A DNA stretch of 64,000 nt, taken from positions 62,001 through 126,000 of the forward strand of contig JADANN010000373.1 in assembly GCA_018806985.1 (NCBI GenBank). Direction: 5' to 3'. Within the stretch, counting starts at the first letter, position 1. Every line of letters begins with the position of its first letter. The notes under the pieces were generated by a model. It was not told the DNA's origin, did not search any database, and saw only the letters and a list, made by a program, of their open reading frames with translations. The position numbers and the translations under genes were made by a program. Origin of the DNA: Angiostrongylus vasorum (lineage: Eukaryota; Nematoda; Chromadorea; Rhabditida; Metastrongylidae). Shown here one piece after another: positions 21,351 through 33,246 of the stretch.

Positions 21351-22182
21351 ATCTATGCCACATCAAAGCAACTGTGGCCGTTGTCTCTCCAAAGACTTAG
21401 AAATAAAAGGTTGCATCGCTCTAAGCATAAGTGTCTTCACATTCTGCGAGTGAGAGAGGCCACTTCGCAGCTCTCATTTGTGTCACGGATAAAAACAGAA
21501 TTTGTATGTATTATTGGTATGCGCTCGAAATACTCGATGAGTTGGGGAATACAAATGGTACACATGCGTCTGTTGAAAGTGAACATCGGCAATGCCGTAA
21601 TCATCGAGCAGAGCAACGAAAAGCTTGAATTGCTGATTCCAAAACAATGGCGCATGTTATTGTTTGGAATTCTACGAAACGACGGGGATAAATATTTAAT
21701 GCTTCCTTGGTTTTACATAGGTGTAACCAATCATTACTGGTAGCCATATAATACTTCTCTTAAGGCTTATAATGGTTTTCAATGCAATCGAAATAATTTG
21801 AGAAAAACGAGTCGTTCTACTTGACATTCTCGTGACGAATGACACGTACAGGAGCAATAGCGCGGTGTACCGTGGAGTAAGCGATGATTAAGAAGTGTCA
21901 TTTTAGAGCGGGCACACGAGCGTTGTGTCATCTAACTTGTGATAAACTAGGTTACGTGAAGGACAGAGAATATTTTACAAGAAATGTTCTCTATAATCTT
22001 GATATATCTCGTTTTGAGAAAGCAAGCTCTTCCCTAGAATATAATTTAACTGGTGTTGTCAAAGTAGTAAAAAGAAAAAACGTGCAAAGCTCTTGGCGTC
22101 GATCAACAACTGAAATACCGAAGGCATTCGACTCCATCATGTATGGCGGAGCTGATTCTATGCGATAACTTGCGGTGAAGAG
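21351..22182. other. Unassigned; possibly more PLE
   Basis: A 120-codon plus frame (21381-21743) and a 94-codon plus frame (21884-22168) lack known domains. Because a PLE lies immediately downstream on the minus strand, part of this may be its eroded RT. About 22085-22150 resembles a reversed SINE-A 3' end. Confidence 0.3.
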
Positions 22183-22450
22183 CGGGTGTGGCGCAGTGGT
22201 CGGAGGCGCTCTCCAACACACGTGTGGAATCGATCCCCACTCCTTTGGTCCAAGCCTTCCACCTCTCCGGGAGTCGGAAAATTGGTACCACACGTATGGG
22301 AGGATAGCATCACTGGCTCGACATATCGATAGGTCACTGCGAGTCATTGTGAAGGCCGGATACGCATTCAATCACCTCCAAAACGATGCTCGATGAAGTC
22401 GAATGCATGGCGCATCTCTCAGGGAAATGATCAACGCCGAAAGCTTTATC
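22183..22450 (+). repeat. SINE-A: tRNA-derived SINE
   Basis: One of the clearest copies. Box A in GTGTGGCGCAGTGGTCGGAG, box B in GTGGAATCGATCCCC, then CACCTCTCCGGGAGTCGGAA, a body with ATCACTGGCTCGACATATCG, and an end near GATCAACGCCGAAAGC. Same order in the other copies. The tRNA-like head would supply an internal RNA polymerase III promoter (family knowledge). Confidence 0.75.
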
Positions 22451-23111
22451 CCTTTTTTTTAACTTGTGGTGGTCTACCGATGTTTTGAGTCAGTGCGGTC
22501 ACCCTCCTAGACAAGTCCGACACCTACTTTTTCGACCCAATAGGGATGTCGAATCAACGACCACGTGTGTTTTATAGACCACCATTAAGCACTACACTAT
22601 ACCGACTCACCTACGTGCTCACATAGTACGAATTCGTTTTGCCAATGGCAGTTTGAATTTTACGTGGCCAGTATAGTTACTGAACATTCATCCACTTCCA
22701 CCGATGGGAATTGAAGTCGTGTGCATAGCGTTTCCTTCATGGATCGATTAACGTCGAGAGCTCTGTCTTTTTTCAATGCCGACTACGATAGGATGCATTA
22801 CTGCCAAAAGATAAGACCACGTAAAATTTCGTACTATGTGAGCACGTAGATGGCGGCAACAGACAGCACCGCCCTTCGTAAAAGAGCCCTCCGGGTGAAG
22901 AAACTTCATTCGAAGGATGTTCCAATCAAGACGAATCAACCCATTTCCGATCTATTTTCAATAAAGGTGCTTATCAGTGTTTGCTGAATCAACAAAACAA
23001 TTTTGGGTGTTTCAGTAGCACCATCAAAGTGGTAAATTTCGTTTGTGAGATTTCAACAGCACCGCCACGAAAACTGACCGACTAAAAAGTTTAGTTTTAT
23101 GTGAGTGATGA

Positions 23112-23390
23112 AGGGACGCGTGTGGCGCAGTGGTCAAGGGGGCCCTGTAGTACACATGGGGTCAATCCCAGCCCCCTGGGGTCACCGTGTCCTCCATCTC
23201 TCCAGGGTCGACAAATTGGTATCAGACTTGCGTGGAAAAGTACCAGCACTGGCTCGATACATCGGTATGCCACCGCGAGTCAATGTATGGTTCAAGAATG
23301 TACTCAGTCACCTCCAATGACTCTTGGTGAAGTCGCATGCATGGCGCATTCCTCAGAGATTGATCAACGTCAAGAGTTTTGTCCTTTTTA
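23112..23390 (+). repeat. SINE-A: tRNA-derived SINE
   Basis: GTGTGGCGCAGTGGTCAAGG, GGGTCAATCCCAGCCCC, GGTCGACAAATTGGTATCAG, ending GATCAACGTCAAGAG. Confidence 0.75.
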
Positions 23391-23774
23391 TCCCTTTTAA
23401 GTGATGAAAAAAGAAAAGTAGGTGTTCTGCTACCACAAATCGCGTGTTGGAGTTGCAGATATTCTCGACGTGAGCAATTTGAATGTTCTGCGCGACTAGC
23501 TGTTCTTGAATTTGTATAGGTAGTCGATAGAATTTGCATATTTCCTCGTCGTCATAACTGCGATCTCTCCATCGCCCAGACACTTCTTAGTCAGTCAGTC
23601 AAAATTTCCTCTGATTAAACCATCTCTAAGAGTTTGTCCTTGTCTATAAATATTTTGGTTGTTGGTGATAGTATTGTTGCAATCAACACCATTTCTCATG
23701 ACCCGAAGCTCTTCTCTTTTATGACGATTTATGTGCAAGTAAATGACTACTGACCATTAAATGAGTGTATCGTA
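23391..23774. other. Unassigned
   Basis: A minus-strand frame (23583-23353) reads SGRWRDRSYDDEEICKFYRL but has no partner exon or recognised family. Confidence 0.2.
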
Positions 23775-24030
23775 GTGGCTAGAGCTGTTCTGCAATACAA
23801 TAGATGGTCGTTGGTTCTTTGTTGGTTCCGGAATTCACCAATCCTTCCGTCTCTCTAGGTCGACAAATTGCTACCTGACTTATCTGGTAAGGTGGCAGCT
23901 CTGTTTTGGCAATTCGGTAGGCCACCACAAGTTAATGCAAGGCCATATATGCATTCGACCACGTCTACCCATGCTTAGTGAAGTCCAGTGCAAACCGCAT
24001 CCTTTAATGGCCTTAAATGGAGGATAAGCG
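23775..24030 (+). repeat. SINE-A (diverged)
   Basis: GTAGTGGCTAGAGCTGTTC head, then GGTCGACAAATTGCTACCTG and GGTAGGCCACCACAAGTTAA of the body. Confidence 0.6.
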
Positions 24031-25534
24031 AAGATTTACTGACTACATTAGGATTCCCCTCTCGTCACTACTTTTGACAAAGGTGATACGATAGAGCAGT
24101 GCAATTGTAATGGTCAAATTATAAATCTGGGTCTCTTGGGGTTTCGACTTTATGCCGATAATTATGTCAGACGCATATACTAGAGTGATCATCAACTTCT
24201 CTAATGTCTAACACTTGATTATTCGCTTTCAGAGGCAACGCTACAGCTGAGAGTACTTGGCGATATACTGTCCGTCAGTCCCTTTAGCATAGAAAGAAGG
24301 GCTCAACGAACAAGATTAAAACTTGAAAAAAGTAGCTGTGGTGACACTTAAACAGATGTGCTAGCGATGAGCTCAACATAAGCAAAGGTTTCCATGCTTA
24401 TGAAAAGAGTTATTGATTTGTAACGTAAAATGGTAAAGGATATCAGCTTCTACAGTAAGATTGCAAGTCAATAGCAATCCTAAAATTCGAGAGGAATGAA
24501 GTAGCAAGCACAAAAACTTATTTTTGGCAATTAATCATTCTGTGATTTTTGTAAAATTTACGGTAGTTGTCATAGAAGAAGAATGATATCGACCTAATGT
24601 GGAACAAGCAGACGCCGCTGCCGAAGCTGCGTGAAGTGAAGTACGGAATAAGATTCGATGAGTGGAAGTTTCCCGAGCCCCCAAGGAAGTACCAACTAAG
24701 GAGAAAGGGCTGCGTTAATAGACTTGTCCTGGAATCAAAACGCTCTTATTCACTTTTTTCATCTCTTTATTTAAAAAATTTTTACACATTTGGAAATATT
24801 ACAAATCAATTTAATCTCGTGCAGCACAACAAATGTACGTTTTAATCTGACCCCTATGATACATCTTAGAAAGCTCACTGATCGTAGATAATGGACTTCC
24901 ACGAAGTTAATGAAAATTTTTGGCAACTTTCGTTGTACAATTTTTCAGCTATCGTACGATCCATACTCACTTCGATAGCCTTAAATTTATCCTTTATTTT
25001 TTTTATTTATTAAATTTATCCGTTGGGCATTCTGAGCGGCAAAGTAAAATCTAGTGACCAAAATATTCAAATTGACAACCATACACATATTTCGACTGGA
25101 AAGAGTTTATATTAAAGTCCAAAGCGTAACGATTCAGGTATAAGTACAAAGGACTATAAACGTTTTTGCCGTCCTAAGTCATCTCCTCAATGCTCCCTAG
25201 TGTTAAGGACTGAACGACATGTCCGAACAAACAAAAAAGAGGATAATATCCTCTTTTTTCCTTAAGATGGGTGGGGGAAAGTACCAAGTGATTGAAACAA
25301 AACTCGTAAAAAACAAGTGTTTATGGGACCAGAACCCAGAAGTCGGAAGCCTTTAAATTGTCTGACTGCGGCGAATACTGATGAACCATTTGGCTTTCCA
25401 GTCGTTGACAGTCGTGATCCCATTCAATTAATTCCAGACTGTTTTTTAGAATGGAGAACGAAATGTCCTAAACATCATATAGAAAAACTTTGGCAACCAT
25501 TTTGAATTTGAAAGCAAAGAACTTAATAGATGCT
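24031..25534. other. No assigned gene; one exon-like segment and one perfect hairpin
   Basis: A frame at 24597-24845 reads LPKLREVKYGIRFDEWKFPE in a locally GC-richer patch. A frame at 25317-25505 reads NTDEPFGFPVVDSRDPIQLI up to a stop next to the RTE 5' end. Neither is recognised. A perfect 12-bp stem with a 3-nt loop lies at 25233-25259 (AAAAAAGAGGAT/ATCCTCTTTTTT). Confidence 0.3.
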
Positions 25535-26400
25535 TCCACGGATCTCCCTCAAATGAGCGATCTCGAGCCGATTAATGGCGAGGTTACGTGGCGGGTCCCC
25601 AGGTGGCGGATAGGGGTTAGTCGCGGACCAAAAGCAATCTTCGATTTTCTGAGACGCAGTTGGATCCAGGGGATAGACTCCCTGTTTCTGCTGCGCCGAT
25701 TTGGCACATACTTTCTGTGTTTGATAGGCGTATTCTTGCATGCGTATGTGGGTGCGTACTCGCTTATACGGATTGTATTCTACGAGTCAATTTGGCCGAA
25801 AGCCTGCGATCAAGTGACTGGGAAGTATATGGGAGGCGATTAGGAGTCACCTCCAACAAATAAGCTCCATGTCAACTCTGGGAGAGCCTGACAAGCTACC
25901 CGTGGGTATAGCCCAGCCCTCCCACATTTAGAGCCCAGCAAGCTATACGTAGGTATCAAAAATGCTAAACACAATAAAAAAAAACGGGCGTTATTCCCCC
26001 TGACCTTAAAAGAGCCCCCAATTTCGCAGCGTTGGGTGGGACGAGTACGGAGAGGCTGCTAAAATCTCAGAACTAATGAAAGCTGCCTGGATTACAAAGA
26101 ACTAAGGTAATGATTTGTACCTACAATGCACATACACCTGCATCTGAGTCCTCGATAGAAGACTTGTTCATGCAAGCAAGAAAGATATCGTACGACGTTA
26201 TCGGCATGACCTAGACGAGGCGATGCCACCCATTTAAGGAGGTCTGTGACACCGAGAAGAACTGTTCCTCGGAACATGCGACAATAGAGGACTCGGCCGC
26301 GTCGGCGTTCTCGTCACCACGAGCTTGTCCAATTCCATCTCGAACATTACTACTAAGGTCAATGAAGTGATTGCTGCAGCACTCGGTCGAAGATCAAGCG
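25535..26400 (+). mobile_element. RTE-type LINE 5' region and start of endonuclease
   Basis: Aligns with 29515-30090 and, in reverse, with 52990-53640 and 54500-55405. The 5' part contains CTCCCTGTTTCTGCTGCGCC and CGAGTCAATTTGGCCGAAAG. The endonuclease start (ASKKDIV, then GLGRVGVLVTTSLSNSISNI) carries stops and shifts. Breaks off near 26400. Confidence 0.8.
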
Positions 26401-26639
26401 CGACAAAACCTCAGCCAAATTTTTTCTGTTTGTTAGACGACTCTGCATCGACTTATTGGAAACAATGTCGATCCTGTGGCAATATTTGACTCCACTTTGG
26501 GTGAAATGAGGTGATCCCGACATTTCCATCCGCTAGTGGGTTTGCAGATTTTCACAAAGCTGGTGCAGTTGTATGTCCAGAACAGTGTATAAGTGTCGGA
26601 ATGAATTATTTTGCTCGCTAAAACAATGATCCTAATTTT

Positions 26640-27075
26640 AACCTTTTTACTTACTGCCTACTCTTTTTGATGGCAGGGTGTATTTCGAAATATAACTTCA
26701 ACAAAGCTGAGATATTTGCAAAACTCTGGACCGCACGTGCCTATGGTGGGGAACGAACGCGCTATTGTCCTTTCCGGGAAGTAAAGCGTTCACCACCACA
26801 CCATGCGGGTTAATAAGTTAAAATTGTGATTATGACTGCAGCCTCAGCTTAACTGGGCTCGTTGCCGTTTTGCGCTCCCTAGATCAATTCCGCTGGCGTG
26901 TGATTGCTGATGGCAAAAGATCAATATAACCAGCTGAGAGACAGGCGAAACGAAGGACCCGCATGGTGTGATGGTGAACGCGTTACTCCCCGGAAAGGAC
27001 AATAATTCGTTCGCCACCGTAGACACCTACGGTCCGGAGTTTTGCAAATATCTCAGCATCATTAAAGTTATATTA
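26640..27075. repeat. SINE-C inverted dimer
   Basis: Left arm (26640-26812) is reverse, right arm (about 26925-27075) forward. The centre contains TAAGTTAAAATTGTGATTAT and GATTGCTGATGGCAAAAGAT. The arms carry opposed tRNA-like heads and would fold into a long hairpin in any through-transcript. Same layout at 27755-28143 and 46160-46712. Confidence 0.75.
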
Positions 27076-27079
27076 CGAG

Positions 27080-27600
27080 ATGACCGTTGATTTTAAATCT
27101 GTTGCCTTTGACGTTTTTGACCCACTGATTGTTTAGTTTTCGGTATTGACTTTTGTATTCCCTTTCAGACGATGAGTGATAAAGGGTAACGTCACATGGA
27201 TGTTCCTCAGTTATCTCAACATCTAGCTGGTGAGGAATAACTACGAACTCTTTCCTTATCATTACCTGGTAGCCTAATCGTCCTTGAATTTTTTTAATCC
27301 TTTAACTTCTCGAATACCAAATTTTTGTGCGGCTGTAAGGTTAGAGATAAACTTTCTATCGCGGTAGTGATTAAGTGTATTGAGAACGCTGTCCGAAAAC
27401 ATGCGGAATTTTATGTTAACTCCATCGTCAGGATCCCCATATCTAAAAAACGTATTGGAGAAAGGCGATGGTGGTAGTGTCGCTGCCTCTTGATTTTTAT
27501 CTTTATCTGATATCCGTTGTTCAGCCTGATAGCGGAGTCGATCATGAACCTCACAGAGTTTGCATGCTATCCTACACAAGGTTGTTCAAGAAATGCGCTG
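27080..27600 (-). pseudogene. Penelope-like element, N-terminal region fragment
   Basis: Two minus-strand frames: 27579-27274 (KLCEVHDRLRYQAEQ, FRYGDPDDGVNIKFRMFSDS, NLTAAQKFGIREVKGLKK) and 27262-27068 (KEFVVIPHQLDVEITEEHP, SSEREYKSQYRKLNNQWVKN). They resemble the segment before the RT motifs in worm PLEs (recalled family resemblance, not searched). A stop and frame change separate them. Confidence 0.55.
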
Positions 27601-27654
27601 AGATAATGAAAAAGATTCAACATAAGTTTCTCTTGATTAAGAGGGCCACGATAG

Positions 27655-29512
27655 TATTGGTACGCCGCTACTTGCCGCTACAAGAAACGAAGTCGACTAA
27701 AAACTATTAATAACCTCAGTGCAGAAGTAGAATGAAACAAACACTGTGCCTATTTTAACTTATTATTTGCTGCCTATTCTTTTTGACGGCAGGGTATATA
27801 TTGCGAAATATAACCTTAATGATGCTGAGATATTTGCAAAACTCCAAACCGCAGGTGTCTACAATGGGGAATGAACGCGCTGTTGTCCTTTCCTGGGAGA
27901 AGCGGGCTCACCACCACACCATGTGAGTTAATAAGTTAAAATTGTGATTATAACTGCAGCCTCAGCTTAACTGGGTTCGTTGCCGATTTGGGCTCCCCAG
28001 ATCAATCCCGCTGACGAGTGATTGCTGATGGCAAAAGATCAATAGACCTAGCTGAGAGACAGGCGAAAAGAAGGACCCGCATGGTACGGTGATTAGCGCG
28101 CTACTCCCGGAAAGGAAAATAGCGCGTTCGTTCCCCACCGTAGACTGTGCCTATTGTTTTTTCTTTGAAATAAACAACCATAACGCTGCTGCATTAAAAC
28201 GCTGTTAGCAGTGGAATCAATTTCTCTAATGGCCTTCGCACTCTGGTTAAGGTAGTGAATGGAAGGTGAGGGGAGAGTCTTCTAACAAGAACGCACATTG
28301 CTTAGAAATTCATTAGGATAGTACAGAGCTGCCCATTCACCTTTCTTTAACTTTCATAAAAATTTCATAAATGCCCTGATGCTTTTTCAACGCCGATTAC
28401 GCTTTCCCAATGCTCCTATCTGAAAAAGAACTCATTCTAAAAGAATTGTCACAACATCGGATTTCAGTGGAAGCATCACAGTGTTTGATCCCTACCATTA
28501 TGAAACACGCACGGTGACGGAAATATGTTACGAAGATTTTCATTTCCATTCCTTAGAGATTACCGGTCAAGAGGTCCCAGAAAAGAAATCGACTGGTAGG
28601 AGGCAGCTTTCTGAGTTCTGATACTATTTCAGGGTGGAAAGGCTTAACGCAATAATGAACATGTTCTTATTGTGCAGTGAGTATTTTTAATACTCTCAAC
28701 TGTTTCAAAATTTTCTCAAACAAATACTAAGACACTAAACGGATAAAAAATGACTATGAGATAGATGTGTAACAAGGCATAGCCTTTTTAAATGGTTCCT
28801 CTTATGGACACTTCTAAAAAAAGAAGGAAGAGTGGTGAAAACAGATTTATTAGCTAAGTAGAGTTTTGCCTCGTTATATGAAACTGCTCAACAACAAATT
28901 TTTTTCTGCTGTGCCAGTTAACGAGAAATGGGAAAACTTAGACGGCGCTTCATAAACATTTCGTTTCATTAGAAACTATGGCATTCATCCTACATGGCAC
29001 ATCTAACATTTATCAAAGAATGCATTTGTAACATATACAACGATACTTAGAACCTACTGATGTGCAAAGTCAATGTTTCTACCCTTTCAAACAGGTGATT
29101 TACCAGTGTGGAGAGAATTTGGACTTTGTTTGTGCTAAGCGCTTTTGAACCAACACTTTTTCATGGCGCTTAAGCGTCATAAAGAGTTTTATTTTGACGC
29201 AACGAGAACATGGTGGACTTCAATTCATGTACGACAAGCTTACATAAGTTTTTTTGGCACGTTTCGGTAGAATAGCTTGCAAAGAACAATAAACTTTGGA
29301 TAGAACAACAGTGACATTTGGGCTGTAAAACACAGAAGCGTCTAAAAGGAAAACTGAGATAGGTGTCAAGTGATTAACATGCGCACTTGTTGGTGTCCCT
29401 GTAATTAGCTGCACGCGGAACTAACCAACCGCTTAACATCAAAGGCAAGCATATTAACTTAAGGGTCCCCTTGGCAAAATACGACGTGTATTTCTACATA
29501 TATCATCAGTGG
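27655..29512 (+). repeat. Paralogous segment, copy 1 of 3
   Basis: Matches 51680-52680 and 58820-59800 in the same orientation (shared CTTGCCGCTACAAGAAAC, GGTAGTGAATGGAAGGTGAG, AAAGAATGCATTTGTAACAT). No open frame is conserved between copies, so the segment is probably non-coding or long dead. Interrupted here by the SINE-C dimer and ended by an RTE insertion at about 29515. Confidence 0.75.
27755..28143 (-). mobile_element. SINE-C inverted dimer with 12-bp target duplication
   Basis: Flanked by ACTGTGCCTATT at 27743-27754 and again at 28144-28155. The two paralogous segments (51778 and 58916) have the flanks joined with no insert. The A-rich tail (TTAACTTATTATTTG read in reverse) lies at the left end. 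The right arm stops inside the tRNA-like part. This arrangement fits target-primed retroposition of a minus-strand transcript with 5' truncation. Confidence 0.8.
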
Positions 29513-29514
29513 CG

Positions 29515-31690
29515 GCCACGGATTTCCCTCATATCCACGGATCTCCCTCATACGAGGGATCTCGAGTCGGCTAACCGCGAGGCTACGTGGTACGTCCCCC
29601 AGGTGGCGATAGCGGGTTAATCGCGGATCAAAAGCGACCTTTGCTAGACGCAGCTGGATACAAGAATTGACTCCCTGTTTCTGCTGCGCCGACTTGGCAC
29701 ATACTTTCCGTATTTGCTAAGCGTATTCATGCATGTGGGTGCGTTCTCGCTTATGCTGATTGTATTTTACGAGTCAATTCGGCCAAAAACCCTGCAATCA
29801 AGTGACTGGGAAGTGAAGTACGCGGGGAGGCGGTTAGGAGTCGTCTCCAACAAATAAGCTCCATGTCCACTCTGGGAGGGCCTGGGAAGCTACCCTGCGA
29901 GTATGCCCAGTGTCCTCGTTCAGTGCTCTGCAGGCTCTACGTGGGTATCAAGATGCTAAACACACTAAAAAAAAAGGAAGGGCCTGGTTTCGCTAACCCC
30001 GAAAAGAGTCTCCAATTTCGCAGCGTTGGATAGGACGAGTACGGAGAGGCTGCTAACATCTCGGAGCCAATGAAAGCTGGCATACAACCCGAATCGGTCG
30101 TTTACGATTAAAAAGATGTTGGTCAATACCGGCTTTGACAATCTTCGCCGTTTTCGCACGGACATCAAACTATTACGAAGAAGAAGTCGAAGGGTTCTTA
30201 TATGGACTTGGAGAAGTTCTACAGAGAAGACCGTTGATTTCTTTCAAGGTCATCAATGGAGATTTCAAAGACAAGATTGGACGAAGAAGAATGTCTGAAG
30301 AAAGTCATCTTGGGGACCCACGGATTAGAATGGAACGAACAGGGAGAGCAGCTGTCTGAGTTTATCATGTGGACTAAAGACCATCCATGGTAACTCGCAA
30401 TTCCAGAAGCCCCACCCTCAACGCTGGATGTGAGAGTCTCCCAATGGAGAGTACCATAACGAAATAAACCATATCATAGTAAATAGAAAGCTTTTGCCTA
30501 ACCGATGTCGCTGTTGTCCCAAAAATTCTACACGGGATCAGGCTTCGTCTCCTTCGTACAAGTTTCTATTTCTCGCAGAAAGGAGAAAAAAGCCGCTAAA
30601 TTGAAAAAGCCGAAATCCCAGAATCACCGTAAACTTGACTTATTCAATCATTGGTCGGCTGTTGATAAGATGGCGTTGTCGATAACATAGACGAAGAATA
30701 CGGTCGGCTCGTTCAACATCCTCATGTTAGCGCTACGAAAACTGAGAGTTCGAAAATCACCAAGAGACGTCTCTCTCCAGGAACACTCGAGCTGATACGC
30801 CAGCGTGGATTCGCACGAGCTGCAGGCAATCGCGAACTAACGTCCGAACTTGCAAAACAATGCAGACAGGCGATAAAAGAAGATCCTAGAGAGAGAAAGA
30901 GCAGCAGTAATGGTCGAAGCTGCAGAGGCTGGGAAAAGCATTCGCAAAGCCCACCGAAGCTTCGCCAATTACAAGACCAGTGATTGCACTCCGGCGCCCA
31001 GACGGAACTGTTACAGCGTCCAGAAAGGCAATGGAGAAAATCATTCACGAATACTACTCGGATCTCTTCGATAGCCACGTCCACCTTCCGTCATATGAAA
31101 TAAAGGAGGATGGATATGTTGTACCACCGGTTCTCCCTTTCCGAAATCCGACATGCCATTTCGTCGGTGAAAAAATCGAACAACACCAGGTCCGGACAGG
31201 ATAAGACCAGAACACCTGAAGAACCTTCCGTCAACCCTTGTAAACACACTGGCTCGGCTCTTCACACGTTACCTGTCTGAATGCAAGGTCCCTACCCATT
31301 GGAAGACCAGCAAGACCGTGTCATTGTTCAAGAAGGGTGACCTACACGATATCGGCAACTACCGTCCAATCTGCTTACTGTCTGTCGTCTACAAACCTTT
31401 TCACTCGAGTCATCCTAAACAGGATTGACAGAACACTAGACGAAGAACAGCCATGGGAGCAAGCAGACTTTCGAAAAGGATTTATTACAGTGGACCACAT
31501 CCACACGATAACAAGGCTCATTAAAGCATCGCGAGAGTACAAAAGACCACTCTGTCTCACTCTCATCGATTTACAAAAGGCCTTTGATTCAGTCCAGGTA
31601 GAAGCAGTCTTGGAAGCCCTGGATAGTCAAGGAGTCCCTACTCATTACATAAAAGAATCTTCGTGAGCTGTTCAAAAAATTTCACAACCA
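29515..31690 (+). mobile_element. RTE-type LINE, longest copy, internally deleted
   Basis: 5' region (29530-29990), endonuclease with an internal deletion at about 30065-30085 (from the LKSR-type start to the SFTIKKMLVNTGFDN segment), linker (30490-30980), RT start (IALRRPDGTVTASRKAMEKI at 30980; RVILNRIDRTLDEEQPWEQA; KRPLCLTLIDLQKAFDSV near 31570). Cut off at about 31690 before the RT active site. Several stops and shifts. The GTF/GDFN endonuclease motif reads NGDFKDKIG here. Confidence 0.85.
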
Positions 31691-31732
31691 AGATACAAAA
31701 CCAAGAACACAACCATGTGCACATGGGATCTC

Positions 31733-31925
31733 TTAATAACTCAAAAGACACACTTTCTATAAACCTCGGCATAGATAGTTGATATATTTATATGATCTTA
31801 TAAACCGGTCTTCTTTGGTTGATGCAAGGTTGGTATAGGTCTTCGTTGTAGTTGTCGTTGTTATTGGTGTTGTTGCTCGATGGCTGACGTTTCGGCGATT
31901 TCGCCTTGAGAGCCTGGACACACTT
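31733..31925 (-). repeat. PLE-end repeat with decayed hammerhead-like core
   Basis: Left arm of the 39309-39630 element (ACACTTTCTATAAACCTCGG, GGTCTTCGTTG) joined to a reverse-oriented core (GGCTGACGTTTCGGCGATTT at 31884). CTGANGA has lost bases (CTC-AAGG). Together with 32645-32840, in opposite orientation, it brackets the GIY-YIG fragment at 32150. Confidence 0.65.
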
Positions 31926-32149
31926 TGTATAAAAAATACTTTAATTATTCGGTGGAAAAAAAGATAAGGTCCCACAGATCTTGAATTCAAGAGCTCTCTA
32001 AACTGGCGCATACCATATTTTTTGTTGATGTCTGAGGTTGGAACTAAGTTTCTTTCTTTGGTAGTGATTAAGTATGCGGAGAATTTCGTGCAAAATTTTA
32101 TTTACATTTATCTTCTATAACACAATTTATACATAATTTTATATAAATT

Positions 32150-32500
32150 TACTATGTACGCACACGCATGCGGTGAGGAATATATTGAGGAAACGGGTCG
32201 ACCACTTCGTGCCCGCATAAAAAAATATCTGGATGGCGAAGCTAAAATTCGTCAAAACACTCCTCTGGGTACGTATAGGGCACAAAAGCACAATGGCGAT
32301 GATTTTGAAGTGACTGTACGGATCCTAGCGCAGGAATCGAGGACATCAACGCGCAGAAACTCTTGATGCGTTTTGGATAAATTTCAAAAATCCAAAGATG
32401 AACCGGGAAAACGAATGCCTCACTATCACATGTGACCTGGCGCGCTATTTCAAAATGGTATTTTGACCCCTGGGTGTGTCTTGCTCGCGAACCCACGTGA
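32150..32500 (+). pseudogene. Penelope-like element GIY-YIG endonuclease fragment
   Basis: ACGEEYIEETGRPLRARIKK (32163 on), then TPLGTYRAQKHNGDDFEVTV and RILAQESRTS. The EYI-(x)-TGRPL-R block is the GIY-YIG core in PLEs, which nicks target DNA. The usual Gly of YIGETG is Glu here (YIEETG). An early stop follows at 32364 and the tail continues only in other frames. Confidence 0.8.
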
Positions 32501-32644
32501 ACAACGAGTGGGCCAGTCCTACTCGTAACATTACGGTGAGTAGCCTTTCTGTTCTATATGGCATCTATTTAAAAGTTTGATCTTCGTTAATACTTTAGCC
32601 TTTCTTTCCACCGAGTAATTAAAATATTCTCGTATGAAATACCT

Positions 32645-32840
32645 CCAGGCTCTGAGGAAAGGGAAACCCGCGAAATCGCCGAAACATCAGCCATCGACCA
32701 ACAACACCAACAACAACGACAATGACAACGAAGACCTATACCAACCTCGCAGCAGCTAAAGAAGATCAGTTTATAAGATCATATAAATAAATATATCAAC
32801 CATCTATGCTGAGGTTTATAGAAAGTCGGTCTTTTGAGTC
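32645..32840 (+). repeat. PLE-end repeat with decayed hammerhead-like core
   Basis: CCAGGCTCTGAGGAAAGG, an extra GAAACCCGC, then GAAATCGCCGAAACATCAGC; then (CAACAA)n and CTATACCAACCTCGCAGCAG, ATAAATATATCAACCATC and a GAAAGTCGGTCTTTTGAG end. It abuts an RTE fragment. Confidence 0.65.
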
Positions 32841-33238
32841 ATCCTTAACAGGACTGACAGAACACTAGACGTAGGACAGCCACATGAGCAAGCAGGATTT
32901 CGAATAGGATTTAACACGATGGACCACATCCACACGATAACAATGCTAACTGAAGTATCGCGACAGTACAAAAGACCGCTCTGTCTCAGTCTCATCGATC
33001 TACAGAAGGCCTTTTGATTCAATTAAGAAGGAAGCAGTCATTGAAGCGCTTGACAGCCAACAAGTTTCTATCCAGTACGTGAAGAATCTTCATGAGCTGC
33101 ACAAAAATTTCAGAATTATGATGTCACCATTCTACAACGATGTTAACATTCATTTCAGAAGAGGGGATAGGCAAGGCAATAGCATCTTGCCTAAATTATC
33201 CACCGCCACCCTCATGCGCAAATTTAAATGGGATAAAT
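32835..33238 (+). mobile_element. RTE-type LINE fragment (RT middle)
   Basis: Reads LNRTDRTLDVGQPHEQAGF, then FNTMDHIHTITMLTEVSRQY and KRPLCLSLIDLQKAF, matching 31420-31600 of the previous copy; decays after that and stops where the 33247 duplication begins. Confidence 0.8.
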
Positions 33239-33246
33239 ATATCGTG

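Noticed and set aside
22183..23390. tRNA genes (GTGGCGCAGTGGTC and GGAATCGATCCCC boxes)
   Set aside because: No full cloverleaf or acceptor stem; the same head plus body recurs many times, so these are SINEs.
26640..27075. Classical MITE with terminal inverted repeats
   Set aside because: The related dimer at 27755 has a 12-bp target duplication, an A-rich tail and a truncated opposite end, which fits retroposition better.
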